From Paramyrothecium sp. XJ0827 (lineage: Eukaryota; Ascomycota; Sordariomycetes; Hypocreales; Stachybotryaceae): a DNA stretch of 64,000 nt. This document shows, piece after piece, positions 35,412-45,424 of the stretch. Positions within the stretch are counted from its first letter, which is position 1, and every line of letters starts with the position of its first letter. Position numbers and translations under genes: made by a program. Under the pieces are notes generated by a model. That model saw only the letters and a list, made by a program, of their open reading frames with translations, made no database searches and was not told where the DNA came from. The stretch lies in the NCBI GenBank assembly GCA_020881915.1, contig JAJFPB010000001.1, positions 1,240,001 through 1,304,000 on the forward strand, given 5' to 3'.

Positions 35412-38120
35412 ATGGCTATTGGATCGTGGAATGGACGGTGATGTTATGAAGAGAGATGTATTAGAGGATATGGACTCATAGACAAGGCAGTCTCGCAGTA
35501 TCGGCAAGCTTCTAGAATTACAGACCAGTGCCTTCCCATAGCACACCTCTCTCCATGCAAATTGTGGATTCCCGAGCCGTTTGCATCGTCCGTTTGTCTA
35601 GTTCGTATCGGTCTTCATGAATGCTGGGCCTAGGGTGAACCTCTCGTTAGTATCGCATTAGAATGGGTTCAGACTGGGGACTCGGATGATGCTGAACCTT
35701 ACGTTTGGGAAAATGAACGATTGCTCAAAAAGATGCACCTGCTTGAGCAGCGCCGAGTACGTTGCAGGAAGCCGCGGCAGACGGAGCCATGGATCCGGCG
35801 CCAGAGGAGATGCCTCCCTGGCTTGTTGCATCATCACGGGCTCGACCGAACCTGGTCCTCTTCCACCACATTTTCAGTCCCTTCAGCCCCCTTCTGCCGT
35901 GGCCGGGAGCCCCACGAGGGTGATCGGAGTTGCCGCTTTGCTTGCGTCCGCGATTCAGGATGAGTGACGACTTGGTCAGCGGTGAAAGGGTGTAAAACGC
36001 GTGCATGGTGAATGTCTTGTTGTTCTTCCGGCTTTCTGTGTGTGAATAGAGGGTGATGTGATGGTAGCGGCGGTGTTTTGCAGAGGTTTGAGTGTGCGTG
36101 TGAGAAGGTGCAGAAGCAGAGGTTGAAGCAGTGCCGGGCCGCCAGTTGCGCGGTGCTCCTGAGTGAATGAAGCAAAACACTGCGAGCCTGACAGCCGTGC
36201 CAGCTGCCACTGCATCACCGGCAGGCCACCCCATTCATGGCATTCACCAATGGATGGCCGACTTAAGCTAAACGTGCTTGGCTGTGTGTTGGCTTTAACA
36301 ATCGATTCAGAACAATAAGCATGCAAGCGAATCACATGCTGTGTCGTCTTGCGTGCCTGTTTGTTCAGCCAACACGGAAGAAAAGAGGAGACGGGTTGCT
36401 GGACGATCAGGTAGGGCCCAGTCACCTAAATCAAGGGAGAACTGCACACTACAGTACATCTGGCAGAGCTGTCAATCAATTGCACGCGGTGTGACAGCAG
36501 GTCAGGCAATTTGCGTAGACTTCACTGTCTGTTTGATACAGTATAGTCCTGCCTGCTGTACGGCGTATCCACCTATTCAACTCTTTCAACATTTTGAGGA
36601 TCTTCCCATTCATTCTTTCCAACACAATCGCCAAACCCGAAAACACTGAGTCCAAATCCCTTTCCCATCCAGGAGAAGGCGCAGGTTTGTTGTTAGTGGC
36701 GCATACCAGTGAAGCGGCAACCATAGCAAAGTGGAGGACTTGCCGGCACACGTGGTGGCATTCAGGTGCGATGATGAGCTCTGTAGGGATGGCAGAAGAG
36801 GTCAATTAAACAGAGGGCTCCCTCGTCCTTGGAGCTCTTTTGATGGTATGTGCAGCTGTGAGAGAGCTTGAGGTCGCCAGTCACTGTCCCAGGATATTGT
36901 CGATAAGCTGCCGCTATTGGCGCCGTTGAGGTCCCCAAAAAATCTCACCTTATCAGAGCTTATCGCGACCCATCCGGTACTTGCAGACCCCCTAATAAAA
37001 TTGCTGGCTGACCTCCTTTGAATGGGCTCGGAAAGGTAGACTCAAGCGACTCCATCATGATCTGCTCACAGGAGGCTTGCGTCTCATGAGCCCTTGGAGA
37101 ATCACCCTCTATGTTTTACCCGTCCTCGCGCTCGAGGTCTTTTTATTCGTATGGGACTCAGTCAATCGTCGTGGCAGGAGCGTCGCCACTGTCTTGAGCC
37201 TAAACTGTATAAACCGCTGCAGCATTGTCGCGTCATGGCATACTGCCCTCAATTGCTTCAGGAATTTTCGCTGCACCGGCCTAAACTAAACTTGATACCG
37301 CAATTTGCTCATTTGACACTTGGATTCACGACAATCTTCTTCATCGACGAATCACTCAGGCAGAGCCGCACGCTTCACATTGCTGCCTCATCAACTTCCT
37401 ACAGGGTAGCCGTGCAGTGTGGGCCCATTACAAGGGTACCACTTCCATGGATAATTTCCTTCTTTACAGCGTCGCACTGATGGCAATGTAACGCTGCACA
37501 GCTTGTCAGCTCACTCCTGGCCGCCTGATCCTCATTTGATGGTCGAAATGCCGTGCGCCACGTCCTTTGACAATGCTGTCCACCCTTCAGTCCCACGTCG
37601 CGGCGTGGAAACAACAAAGCAAGAGTAGAGAGCTCGACGGGGCTTGCATCAGTCATCGGCATCTCCTATCCATCCGTAGCTAACCCCCATCCATCCTCAG
37701 CAGCTAGGCCAGCCGTAGTCATTCAGCCGTGTCATATCGCAAGATTGGCCAAGAGCAGGAGCCACGGATCGACCCCTGTTCGCCGCTAGACCACATCGAA
37801 CACTCCCCCTGCGTATCCCATGCAGCCATACTGTTGCACCTATTCTTGGCCTGATTTTGATTTGGGGCGAGGCACCCCCAAAATTGTTTTAATCATCTTA
37901 ATTACATGAGCAATTGCACCAGTGCAGTGTTGGTTGGGGGTTACGTGCGAGCTCTCGGAGATGACGGTCGTGAGGGCATTTGTCCCTCCTCCATAACATG
38001 TAGCCTTCTCAATCATTTTCTGCCATACGCCTGTTCGAGTTGTGCCTCTGGAAATTGTTGATGTCCCTGCGAAAGCCCTCTGATCCACGCTGATAAGCAG
38101 TTGTCCGGACCAGCACCCTT
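35412..38120. other. Gene-poor intergenic stretch
   Basis: Apart from one weak small frame on the minus strand (35725-36006), I see no domain-bearing gene, RNA gene or repeat array. The region is rich in short frames without codon character. Confidence 0.4.
35725..36006 (-). CDS. Possible 93-aa protein, unrecognised
   Basis: The start ATG at 36006 follows an A/C-rich leader (gaacaacaagacattcacc) typical of fungal genes. The product is basic and Gly and Ser rich with no recognised domain. Supported only by leader context and the open frame, so weak. Confidence 0.25.
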   Translation of the reverse strand: MHAFYTLSPLTKSSLILNRGRKQSGNSDHPRGAPGHGRRGLKGLKMWWKRTRFGRARDDATSQGGISSGAGSMAPSAAASCNVLGAAQAGASF

Positions 38121-38875
38121 TTGGTCGCACGCCGAGCGCAAGACGCGTCCAATCTCACCTTTGCGATCATGGTCCGATCACAAGCTTCTCCGCCGACCTC
38201 GCCTCTCCCGCAGATTCTCGATGACATCGCGACGATGCTTCCCTTCCCCAGGAAGTCGTACCGTGCCCTGGACGACGCCAGCCTCCCCCTGTCCTCGCTA
38301 GACCCCGACACGAGCAAGCTCCTGCCAGCGACGAAGCGCACGCACCACGTCTGGATTCAGGGAAGGCTTGCGCCCGTCAAAACCGCGTCGATACCGCGAA
38401 GCAGGAAGGCGAGCACGAAAAGTTCCGTGCTGCTGGTGCCGGCCGCGCCCGCCAGCCCCGGCGCATCGAGTAGGGGCACAAGCCCGGCAAGCTCCCGTTT
38501 CGCGGATGACGCAACACAGATGCGGCGGCGGTCTTTCGATGATGCATACAATGGAGACAAGAGCCGCAATGAGGAAAAGGAGGGGAGGGACGATGCGCGC
38601 AGGAATTGTCAGCCTCGAGGTTATGGCATTGGGGGTGCCGGTAACATAAGTAAGTCATGGGCCGTTCTCTTGCCTACCTTGTTCATGGCTTATTGATGGT
38701 CTCAGGACGTCCGATCGACGTGATTCATGGTCCTTTAAGACCAAAAGGTCTCCAAGGCGGCGCGGAAACGCCACAGTCTTCATCATCAGAGAGTCTAGGC
38801 TCAGAAGCTCCGTCTTCGCTACGGCAATTTCTAGGTCTGGTCCCAGACCGAAAGGGTAAAGCGCGGGCAACTTGA
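38121..38875 (+). CDS. Ser/Pro/Arg-rich protein, unrecognised
   Basis: Two exons, 38121-38649 and 38706-38875, give 232 aa; a start at 38169 (MVRSQASPP) is an alternative. The protein is rich in Ser, Pro, Ala and Arg and probably disordered, with short ordered-looking stretches (LPQILDDIATMLPFP, SSLRQFLGLVPDRKG). The 56-nt intron has a GTAAGT donor and a CTCAG acceptor, joins phase 1 to phase 1 and opens a clean second exon, which supports a real gene. No signal peptide or membrane segment. No family recognised. Confidence 0.55.
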
Positions 38876-39276
38876 GGATATTTCAAGCTCAAAATTGATC
38901 ATGTTCACGAAGCGGGACCGGCGTAGGGGCTCATGCGGCATCAATCACACAAATGTATCATCACTGAGATCTTCATGACCCAAGCCCCGTTTCCTCTGTT
39001 CCCGGACAAGACTCTACCATCAGCAGCATTGATCATGGCTCGGACCGTCAAAAACGGTTGGATCTACTATGGGGAGCGAAGTCGGCGTCTTATAGCACGG
39101 CACTACATGTCAAAGTGAACCTTTAGACCAGATGATGCAGCCCATGAGTTGTACGACCCCAGTCGGAATTGTCCGATTGCCGGAACGGAGCACACCATCA
39201 AAAGATCCAGGGGCGAACTCTGGGCCTGTTGCCTTACTGTATTCATCTATAGCTTGATTATCATATCTAAAGCAAT
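38876..39276. other. Intergenic with the second arm of the dispersed inverted repeat
   Basis: Lies between convergent genes. Carries repeat copy 2 at 39160-39220 and otherwise nothing recognised. Confidence 0.45.
39160..39220 (+). repeat. Dispersed inverted repeat, copy 2
   Basis: Matches the reverse complement of 30142-30202 over about 60 bp with two visible mismatches. It sits just downstream of the helicase stop codon. Confidence 0.8.
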
Positions 39277-42200
39277 CTATGCTGTTGACTCTGCCCCTTC
39301 GGCCTTTACCACAACCCGCCCGACACGGTTACCCTTCGTCAGAGTATCGTGGAAACCCTTCAAGGCGACTGCCTTGGTAAACGTTACGAGGCCACCCGCC
39401 TCGTAGGAAGCGAATTTGTTCGCCGGTTCCTTGCCCTTGCCCTTGCCCTTGTCCTTGCCCTTCGCGGTGACATTGATGTCACCGACAACCACCAACCCGC
39501 ACTTCTGTCGCGTCAGCAGGACATTAAGTCGCTGCTCGGCTGCCGTGAAACCAACGCCGGGCCTTGGTGCAGCGGTACCCATCACCACGAAGACAATATC
39601 ACCTTCCTTGCCCTGGAAGCCGTCGACGGTTGATGCCTCGGGCATCGCAAGAAGGGCCGAGTACTCTGGGCGCTTCCTGAGCTTTCGGATGAGCTCAACA
39701 TTGGCCTTGTATGGTGCTAGCATGACAAGGCTGGAAGCGTCGACCTTCTTGGCCTTGACGAAGTCGGCGGCCAACTTGAGCGCGACGGTGACTTGATCGC
39801 GAGACCGCTTGGAGCCGGTCATCTCATCCGTGAAGACGCGGGAACCCTCGCAGTGCACGAAGACGGGGCTGAACTTGTCTGCCGGGGGCGCGTGAAGCTC
39901 CGGGAACCTTTGGCGGAGGAACTCCTCCAACAGTCGACCAGCGGCGAAGCTCTGGTGGCTGATCTTGCAGGATGGCGCGTACCTGAAAGGCTCACCCTGG
40001 TAGACCTCTTTAGACACGATGTCAAACATACCGTTAGCCATCCGGAACTGAACGCGGAGACGGAAAACCGGTACGCCGGACACCATGAGAAATTCCATGG
40101 GCGAGATCTTGCCATCAGCAGCATGACGATTGTACAGATTGCCGCTGGTATCCTGCTCCTCAGTCGTCATGACTGTCGGAGGGAGTTGGCGAATGTCGCC
40201 GCCGAGGAAGCAAGGCAAGAGAACATTGCCCCAGATGCCAGCCAGGTCGCCTCGTGTCATATTGGCGGCTTCATCGACGACCACGCCTCTTGCTCCAAGT
40301 CGCCACATACGGAAGGGTTCCTCGTTGGCCATGGACGCAGCAGTTGTGCCAAGGAAGTCGGCTCTCTTGAGAATACCGGACAGGAGCTGGTCGATTGTTT
40401 CCTTGGGGACTTGCGCGCCCTGCTGGTACTCTTGCCATGTGATGTCGCCAGTAGCTAGAGCGCGGAGTTTCTCGAGGGCGGGCGACCTGTCCATGCTCTC
40501 CTGCATCTCGTGAAGTCCGCGACTATCGTCCTTGTCAAGCGGTTCGACAGAGGGAGACCGGAGCAGCCGCAACAACCAGAAAGCAACAGAAAGATGCAAC
40601 CTCCACTTGGAAGAGCCCCGGAAGCCTCTATGAGGCGCAGCCTTGTCGCCATCCGAGGGTTTCTCCAGAAGATGCATCAGGGCAGCGAATTCATCCTTCG
40701 TTGTGTAGCCACGAACGACGAGCTTGCGCCGGACGCGAGTGGCATCATCTTCTTGCTTGCCCTTGTTGTAGCGGGCGGTCACGGACACAGAGATCTTGTA
40801 GATGCGCTCCATGATGTTGTCGATTGCCACGTTGGACGGCGCGGAGCAGATGATCTTGCCGAGACTTTCTTGCATGGCCAGGGCGGCCACGGACACGACG
40901 GTAGACTTGCCGAAACCCGGTCCCTGTACTTGTTATTAGTAACTGCATCCAAGGAAAGGTTTGCTCAACGCCTGGACTTACAGCTGTGACAATCCCGAGT
41001 CCGAGGGGCCTCTTCTTCAGGTACTGGAGGAAGCGGGCTCTGTCTTCATCAAGGATCTCCTCGAGCAGGGCATCGCGCAGCTTTCCGTTGGCAATGTCGC
41101 ACAGGTTCACGACGGGGAGTGGGCGAGGCGTGACGGCTGTTGATGCATCGTCGAGAGAGACCGACGCCATTCCTTGGGCTATGTCACGAGGTTTTGTTGT
41201 CATCCACTCGTAGAACCCGTTGCCACGCATCAGTGCCCGGTGAAGAGCCATGACATCTGCCAAGTCCTCTTTCTCCATGCCCGGGCGCATCTGTGTCTCA
41301 GGAGCCTTTTCGGCGAAGAAGTTGATGTTCTCAACCTTTCGCTTGCAGTCCCTTTCCTGCGTATCGAAGCAGAGTGCAGCCACATTCTAAGGGTTGCCGT
41401 CGTCTTTCAATGCGCGGTTGGCTGCGCCACGGTCGGGGAACGTCTTGACTGGGTACGCGTGGTTCTTAGCTATGGCAGCTTTGGAGGGACGGCGCGTGTA
41501 GAGCACCACTTCATGTTTCTCCGTCGGGTGGGCCTTGAGACAGTCGATTGTGTCTGGGTGATCGACCATGGTGCACTCCCTTCTCAAGTGATTAGCCTGG
41601 GCAGGAGACATCCGGACGAGTAACATACCATTTAGCCGCGGGCTCATTGTCGTCGGCATTCTCGAACAGATGGAGAGTGAGAAAATCTGAACGGACCAGA
41701 CGGGACCAGGCATCCTTGTAGCAGGCCCTAAACTCAGCGGTGGTAGGAACAATGACATAGAATCTGTTCAAATCCTGCGAGTCACCGGAGTCTAGCGGAA
41801 CGAAGTAGACCTTGAGACGATCCGAATAGATGCTTTGAGCTGCCTGTTCGATCCACAGCCAATCTTGAACGATGGACTCAGTTCCTACGGCCAAGTGCGA
41901 ATTGTCGTCTTTGAAGCTATACCGATGTCAGCTAATCAGTGGGACATGGGATGAAGAGGATGTAATAAGATGAGTTCATATCTTACCCATATGCTGCCAG
42001 GAAGTGCTCTTTGCTCTTGGTCTTGGCCTGAAGCTCCGCGAATCTTTCCTTGCTCCATGCATGATTGGTGCCATACGGGTAGACGAAAGGAGGCGGGAGA
42101 CGGTTCTCATCCATGTGCTTGGTCACATTCACGACACTTTCGGCCACGATGAACTGGAACTTGCGTCGTTGCAGGAGGCCCGAGAGAGTAACACCGTCGA

Positions 42201-42808
42201 CAATCTGCGCATTGTCGTTCAACCAAGAGTCTACCTCGGCGTCACAAGCGTTTGCGAATGGCATGCCAAAACCATCGACCTCAATGCGTGAATCGGCCTC
42301 AAGGTGGACGCTGACGTGTGCGAACTTGTCGATCTTGGCCTGAGCACCGGGGAACGGAGAGAGCATTTCGGACGTAACGGCCTCGACTTTGAACTTGTAC
42401 TGGCCGCGGGGAAATTTTACCCGCAGGATGTGATCGTGGCAGAGAGTGACCTGGTTTTCTCTCTTGTCGTCTGTATGTATGTTAATTTGCTGTTCGTGGT
42501 AGAAGAGAAACACACTTACACCAATACTTAGTACCGAAACCAGCATCCTCGTTTTTCTCCTGTTTACCGCCGAGCGGGAATCTAAGCTCGAGACCAATCC
42601 AAGCATCTTGGTGAATGGTCTTTGAGGACGTCCAACGGGCTCCGATCCTGCTGGTGTGCTTGAAGGCTGGGCCACAGGCAATGGGGGTGGCATCGTCATT
42701 GATGACAGCGCAGTCTTTCCAAACGGAGGTATAACTGCTGGGAGCAGGCGTGGTGTTGGCAGGAATTTTAGGTCCATCGGCCTTTTTGACAGTGCTTTGT
42801 TGCGACAT
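39277..42808 (-). CDS. UPF1-type SF1 helicase/ATPase with an in-frame TAG
   Basis: Five exons (42808-42520, 42470-41987, 41916-41629, 41579-40982, 40923-39277) would encode about 1101 aa. One in-frame TAG at 41389-41387 (codon 418) interrupts the frame between KDDGNP and NVAALCF; both sides are in the same frame and look coding. The C-terminal half is a superfamily-1 helicase core: Walker A GPGFGKST (554-561), DEAA box VVVDEAAN (Asp near 770), GDIRQLPP, RVQFRM, TVDGFQGKEGDIV and QRLNVLLTR. This is the UPF1/SMUBP2-like group, which acts on RNA or DNA. The N-terminal 417 residues match nothing I know. A Lys/Gly-rich linker (KGKDKGKGKGKEP) precedes the C-terminus. The TAG may be a nonsense mutation, sequencing error or recoding site; if real, the helicase core is not made from this start. 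Confidence 0.8.
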
Positions 42809-42928
42809 GTCGGATATGTTCTTGCATCGAAGGATCAGTAAATGAATAAACGTAGTGCCCATATGCTACTCACGGGGAGAGAATGGGAACGTTCGTTTCG
42901 CCAAGGTAATACCACGAGGGTAAGATAG

Positions 42929-43109
42929 CGGACTCACGAGAGTACCGCCGGAACCAAGGCTACACGTCCGCACCAAACTGCTTCGCCGACTACTGGCCAA
43001 CCGACCGAGTAGTCCACTCCTCCGCTTCCAGTACGAACGTCCCCTTCCTCCAAGGGACAGTCACACGACTAGGTCGAGGACAAAATACCGGACTCACGAG
43101 AGTACCGGC
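42929..43109. repeat. Palindromic motif, two copies beside the helicase gene
   Basis: gcggactcacgagagtaccg (about 42928-42947) and ccggactcacgagagtaccg (about 43088-43107) share an imperfect palindrome of the form CCGGACTC-n4-GAGTACCGG. The reverse complement of this motif recurs three times upstream of the gene at 45425. Confidence 0.75.
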
Positions 43110-43609
43110 ACGTCACCAAGGATTCCACGGACGCCAATAAAGGTTGCAGATTTGCTTTCCAAACGGCCGGCGGCGACAGAACGGGGAAGTCTAAAAACCC
43201 TTCGGAGAAGGGAACACACGCCAAGCAATGAAATCACCACAAATGGTGATGATGCCGTTAAAAAACGAAGAAAAAAAAACGGCCAACTCGAGCAGTGTGA
43301 TGATGTGAGAGCTAAGGTGATAATGCACCGTTTGTTTACATCTTATGGTGGTCTGCAATGTTGACCGCCTGGTTACATAAGCACAAACAGCCCGGCAATA
43401 ATAAGATATGGGGCCTCTCAGCCACCTCATCTGCCATTGTGTAGACGAAGACGTTGCATTTAGACTGACAGGGTATGCGAGTTACTCCATTTCTTCCTTT
43501 TGAGTATCTGTTGTGCCACCAATCACCAATAATTTACCTTTCCGGGGCCATGGTAGGATGGAAAGTATAAAGAAGATAGGGTACGTACCTTGGACAAACA
43601 TTGAAATAA

Positions 43610-43680
43610 CCTGCTACTTACCTAGTACCTTACGTAGCTAGGTAGGGTACTCCCTTAGGTAGGTACAGGTAAGGTACCCA
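43610..43680. repeat. TAGGTA/TACCTT-rich palindromic cluster
   Basis: Interleaved tacctagtacctta, gtagctaggtaggg and taggtaggtacaggtaagg form overlapping inverted repeats. A second cluster lies at 44880-44940. Confidence 0.65.
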
Positions 43681-44879
43681 ACCCACCAAAACCGGTACGT
43701 AGCTTTGTCCATAATGGCAGGTTGTCGCGTGCCACGCTGCACAAAGCACTGGAGGTAGGACGTTTTCCACTATCACGGGTAAAATTGAGTCCCTGTCAGT
43801 AGGTGGATTATCCACTACCAGCACCCCCACCAGCTCAGGTACCCGCCAGTACTCGAAAATGCCAAATTTGGAAGACTCATCCAGAACCCTTGCTTTTGAT
43901 TACGCATTATTGAACAAGCCTCGTGGAAAAGCTTGGTATCCTGTCGCCGCATCCTGCAGCCCTGGTACTTGCCGACTTCTCGTGCTACAACTTATGGCGA
44001 AGCACGTCACTGTGTTCAAGACTCCAGGGACGATCCGGCATGCCTTTATGACGGTAATCTTTTTGACGGTAAAAGCCAGTTCACGGCCACTCGTGTACCC
44101 AGTTTGCCGCGTCAAATCCCGATATCTCCGTCGTGTGCACTGCGTCTGCTGATATTTTCATACCACTGCGAGTATCAATGCGCAGGCTTCATCTCCGACA
44201 CTTTTGCGATGATACGCCTCCGAAGCGAACCACTTGATTTGATGCACACATATAAGCACGAGAGGTTTCCCATGATCTATGTCCCTCGGTGTCCTACATT
44301 TCGTGTGATGGTATTGTATATGGCTCTTGTCCTCGATGAAGACACGGCATACCGTGCAAATTCCTTGTTGCAAAGAACGTGATGTCTCGCTAATGATGGC
44401 CTGTAGTTTTTACTCCATTCTCTGGGGACCCAAGAATCTTGATCATGAACAAAGTCGGTCCAGGCCATCCTGCTATACTCGACTCCCGCAATTTTACTTT
44501 CGTTTTAGAACACTAAATGCTCATTGTCAATGACCCGACTGCTATATCATTTCCTACAGACCACGACGCTCCTCAAGCGAACTATCTTGACCTTGTCCCT
44601 ATACCTATCTACGCCTCCGATGGCCATTGCGATGTTGGAGCCGGACTTTGTGACAAACACGTGGTGAAGATCCCTAAAGACCAAACGAGAAGCGTGCCAT
44701 TATTATGCCTGAGGGCATGAGCTTCCTATCCCCACGACGTTATATTCGAAATCTACCTGATTCTTGCTGTGCATCATGACTGTGATTCTCCCAATGTCAG
44801 ACTACTTTTTGGGACTACCTTACCCTTCGTGTAAGCCAGCTATGGTAGTACATTCTCGCGTACCTGACTTATCTTAGGG

Positions 44880-44940
44880 AACCTACAGTTACCTTACATT
44901 ACCTACGTACCTAATGTACCTTAGGTAGGTTGTAGGGACA
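44880..44940. repeat. TAGGTA/TACCTT-rich palindromic cluster, second copy
   Basis: Text such as ttaccttacattacctac and gtaccttaggtaggttg resembles the cluster at 43610-43680. Confidence 0.6.
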
Positions 44941-45150
44941 TGGGAATGTGCCTACCTTCGCACCTTCCTTCCTTTCGACAATGGATCGCGTCCTACTTGG
45001 GCGATGGAAAATCCCCTCCCTTTCTCCTCTTTTCTCTTCTTCTTTTTCTTCAAGGTCATATGTTACCGTCCTTGCGTATGCAGTGCGGTTTCCTCTGTGT
45101 CGTGTTTCCCTGTCTACGAGCAGGTTGATTTCTGATTGCCGAAGTGTTTT

Positions 45151-45360
45151 TGCCGGTACTCCCGTGAGTCCGGTTGATTACCGAAGCGTCCTCTTTTCCT
45201 CTCCTTCTGATCGTGTAGACATTCTCGTAAAGTGTCGGTACCCCCGTGGGTCCGGTATCTTGAGTTTGTCGAAGCGTCCTCTTTTCTTTGCATTGTGATT
45301 GTGTAGACATTCTCATCAAAGTGTCGGTACCCCCGTGGGTCCGGTCTCTTGAGTTTGTCG
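45151..45360. repeat. Tandem repeat of about 90 bp carrying the palindromic motif, three motif copies
   Basis: The text cgaagcgtcctctttt ... gtgtagacattctc ... gtgtcggtacccccgtgggt ... cttgagtttgt occurs at about 45181-45269 and 45270-45358. An older partial copy (ccggtactcccgtgagtccgg) is at 45152-45172. The motif is the reverse complement of that beside the helicase gene. Confidence 0.8.
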
Positions 45361-45424
45361 AAGCATCACTTTGTGCCATCCCCCCTTCCGTTTCGTTCGT
45401 GTGTTGTGAAATCCTGCTTCCACC

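Larger units (their letters stand above)
42809..45424. promoter_or_regulatory. Long shared leader region of the divergent helicase/orphan pair
   Basis: No gene recognised. The two genes are transcribed outward from this 2.6-kb segment. It contains five copies of a 20-bp imperfect palindrome (see separate entries), a tandem repeat of about 90 bp (45180-45360) and two clusters of taggta/tacctt text (43610-43680 and 44880-44940). Confidence 0.5.

Noticed and set aside
39793..40458. Plus-strand frame of 221 codons opposite the helicase
   Set aside because: Overlaps the helicase core, where motifs on the minus strand are clear; no domain in the frame itself.
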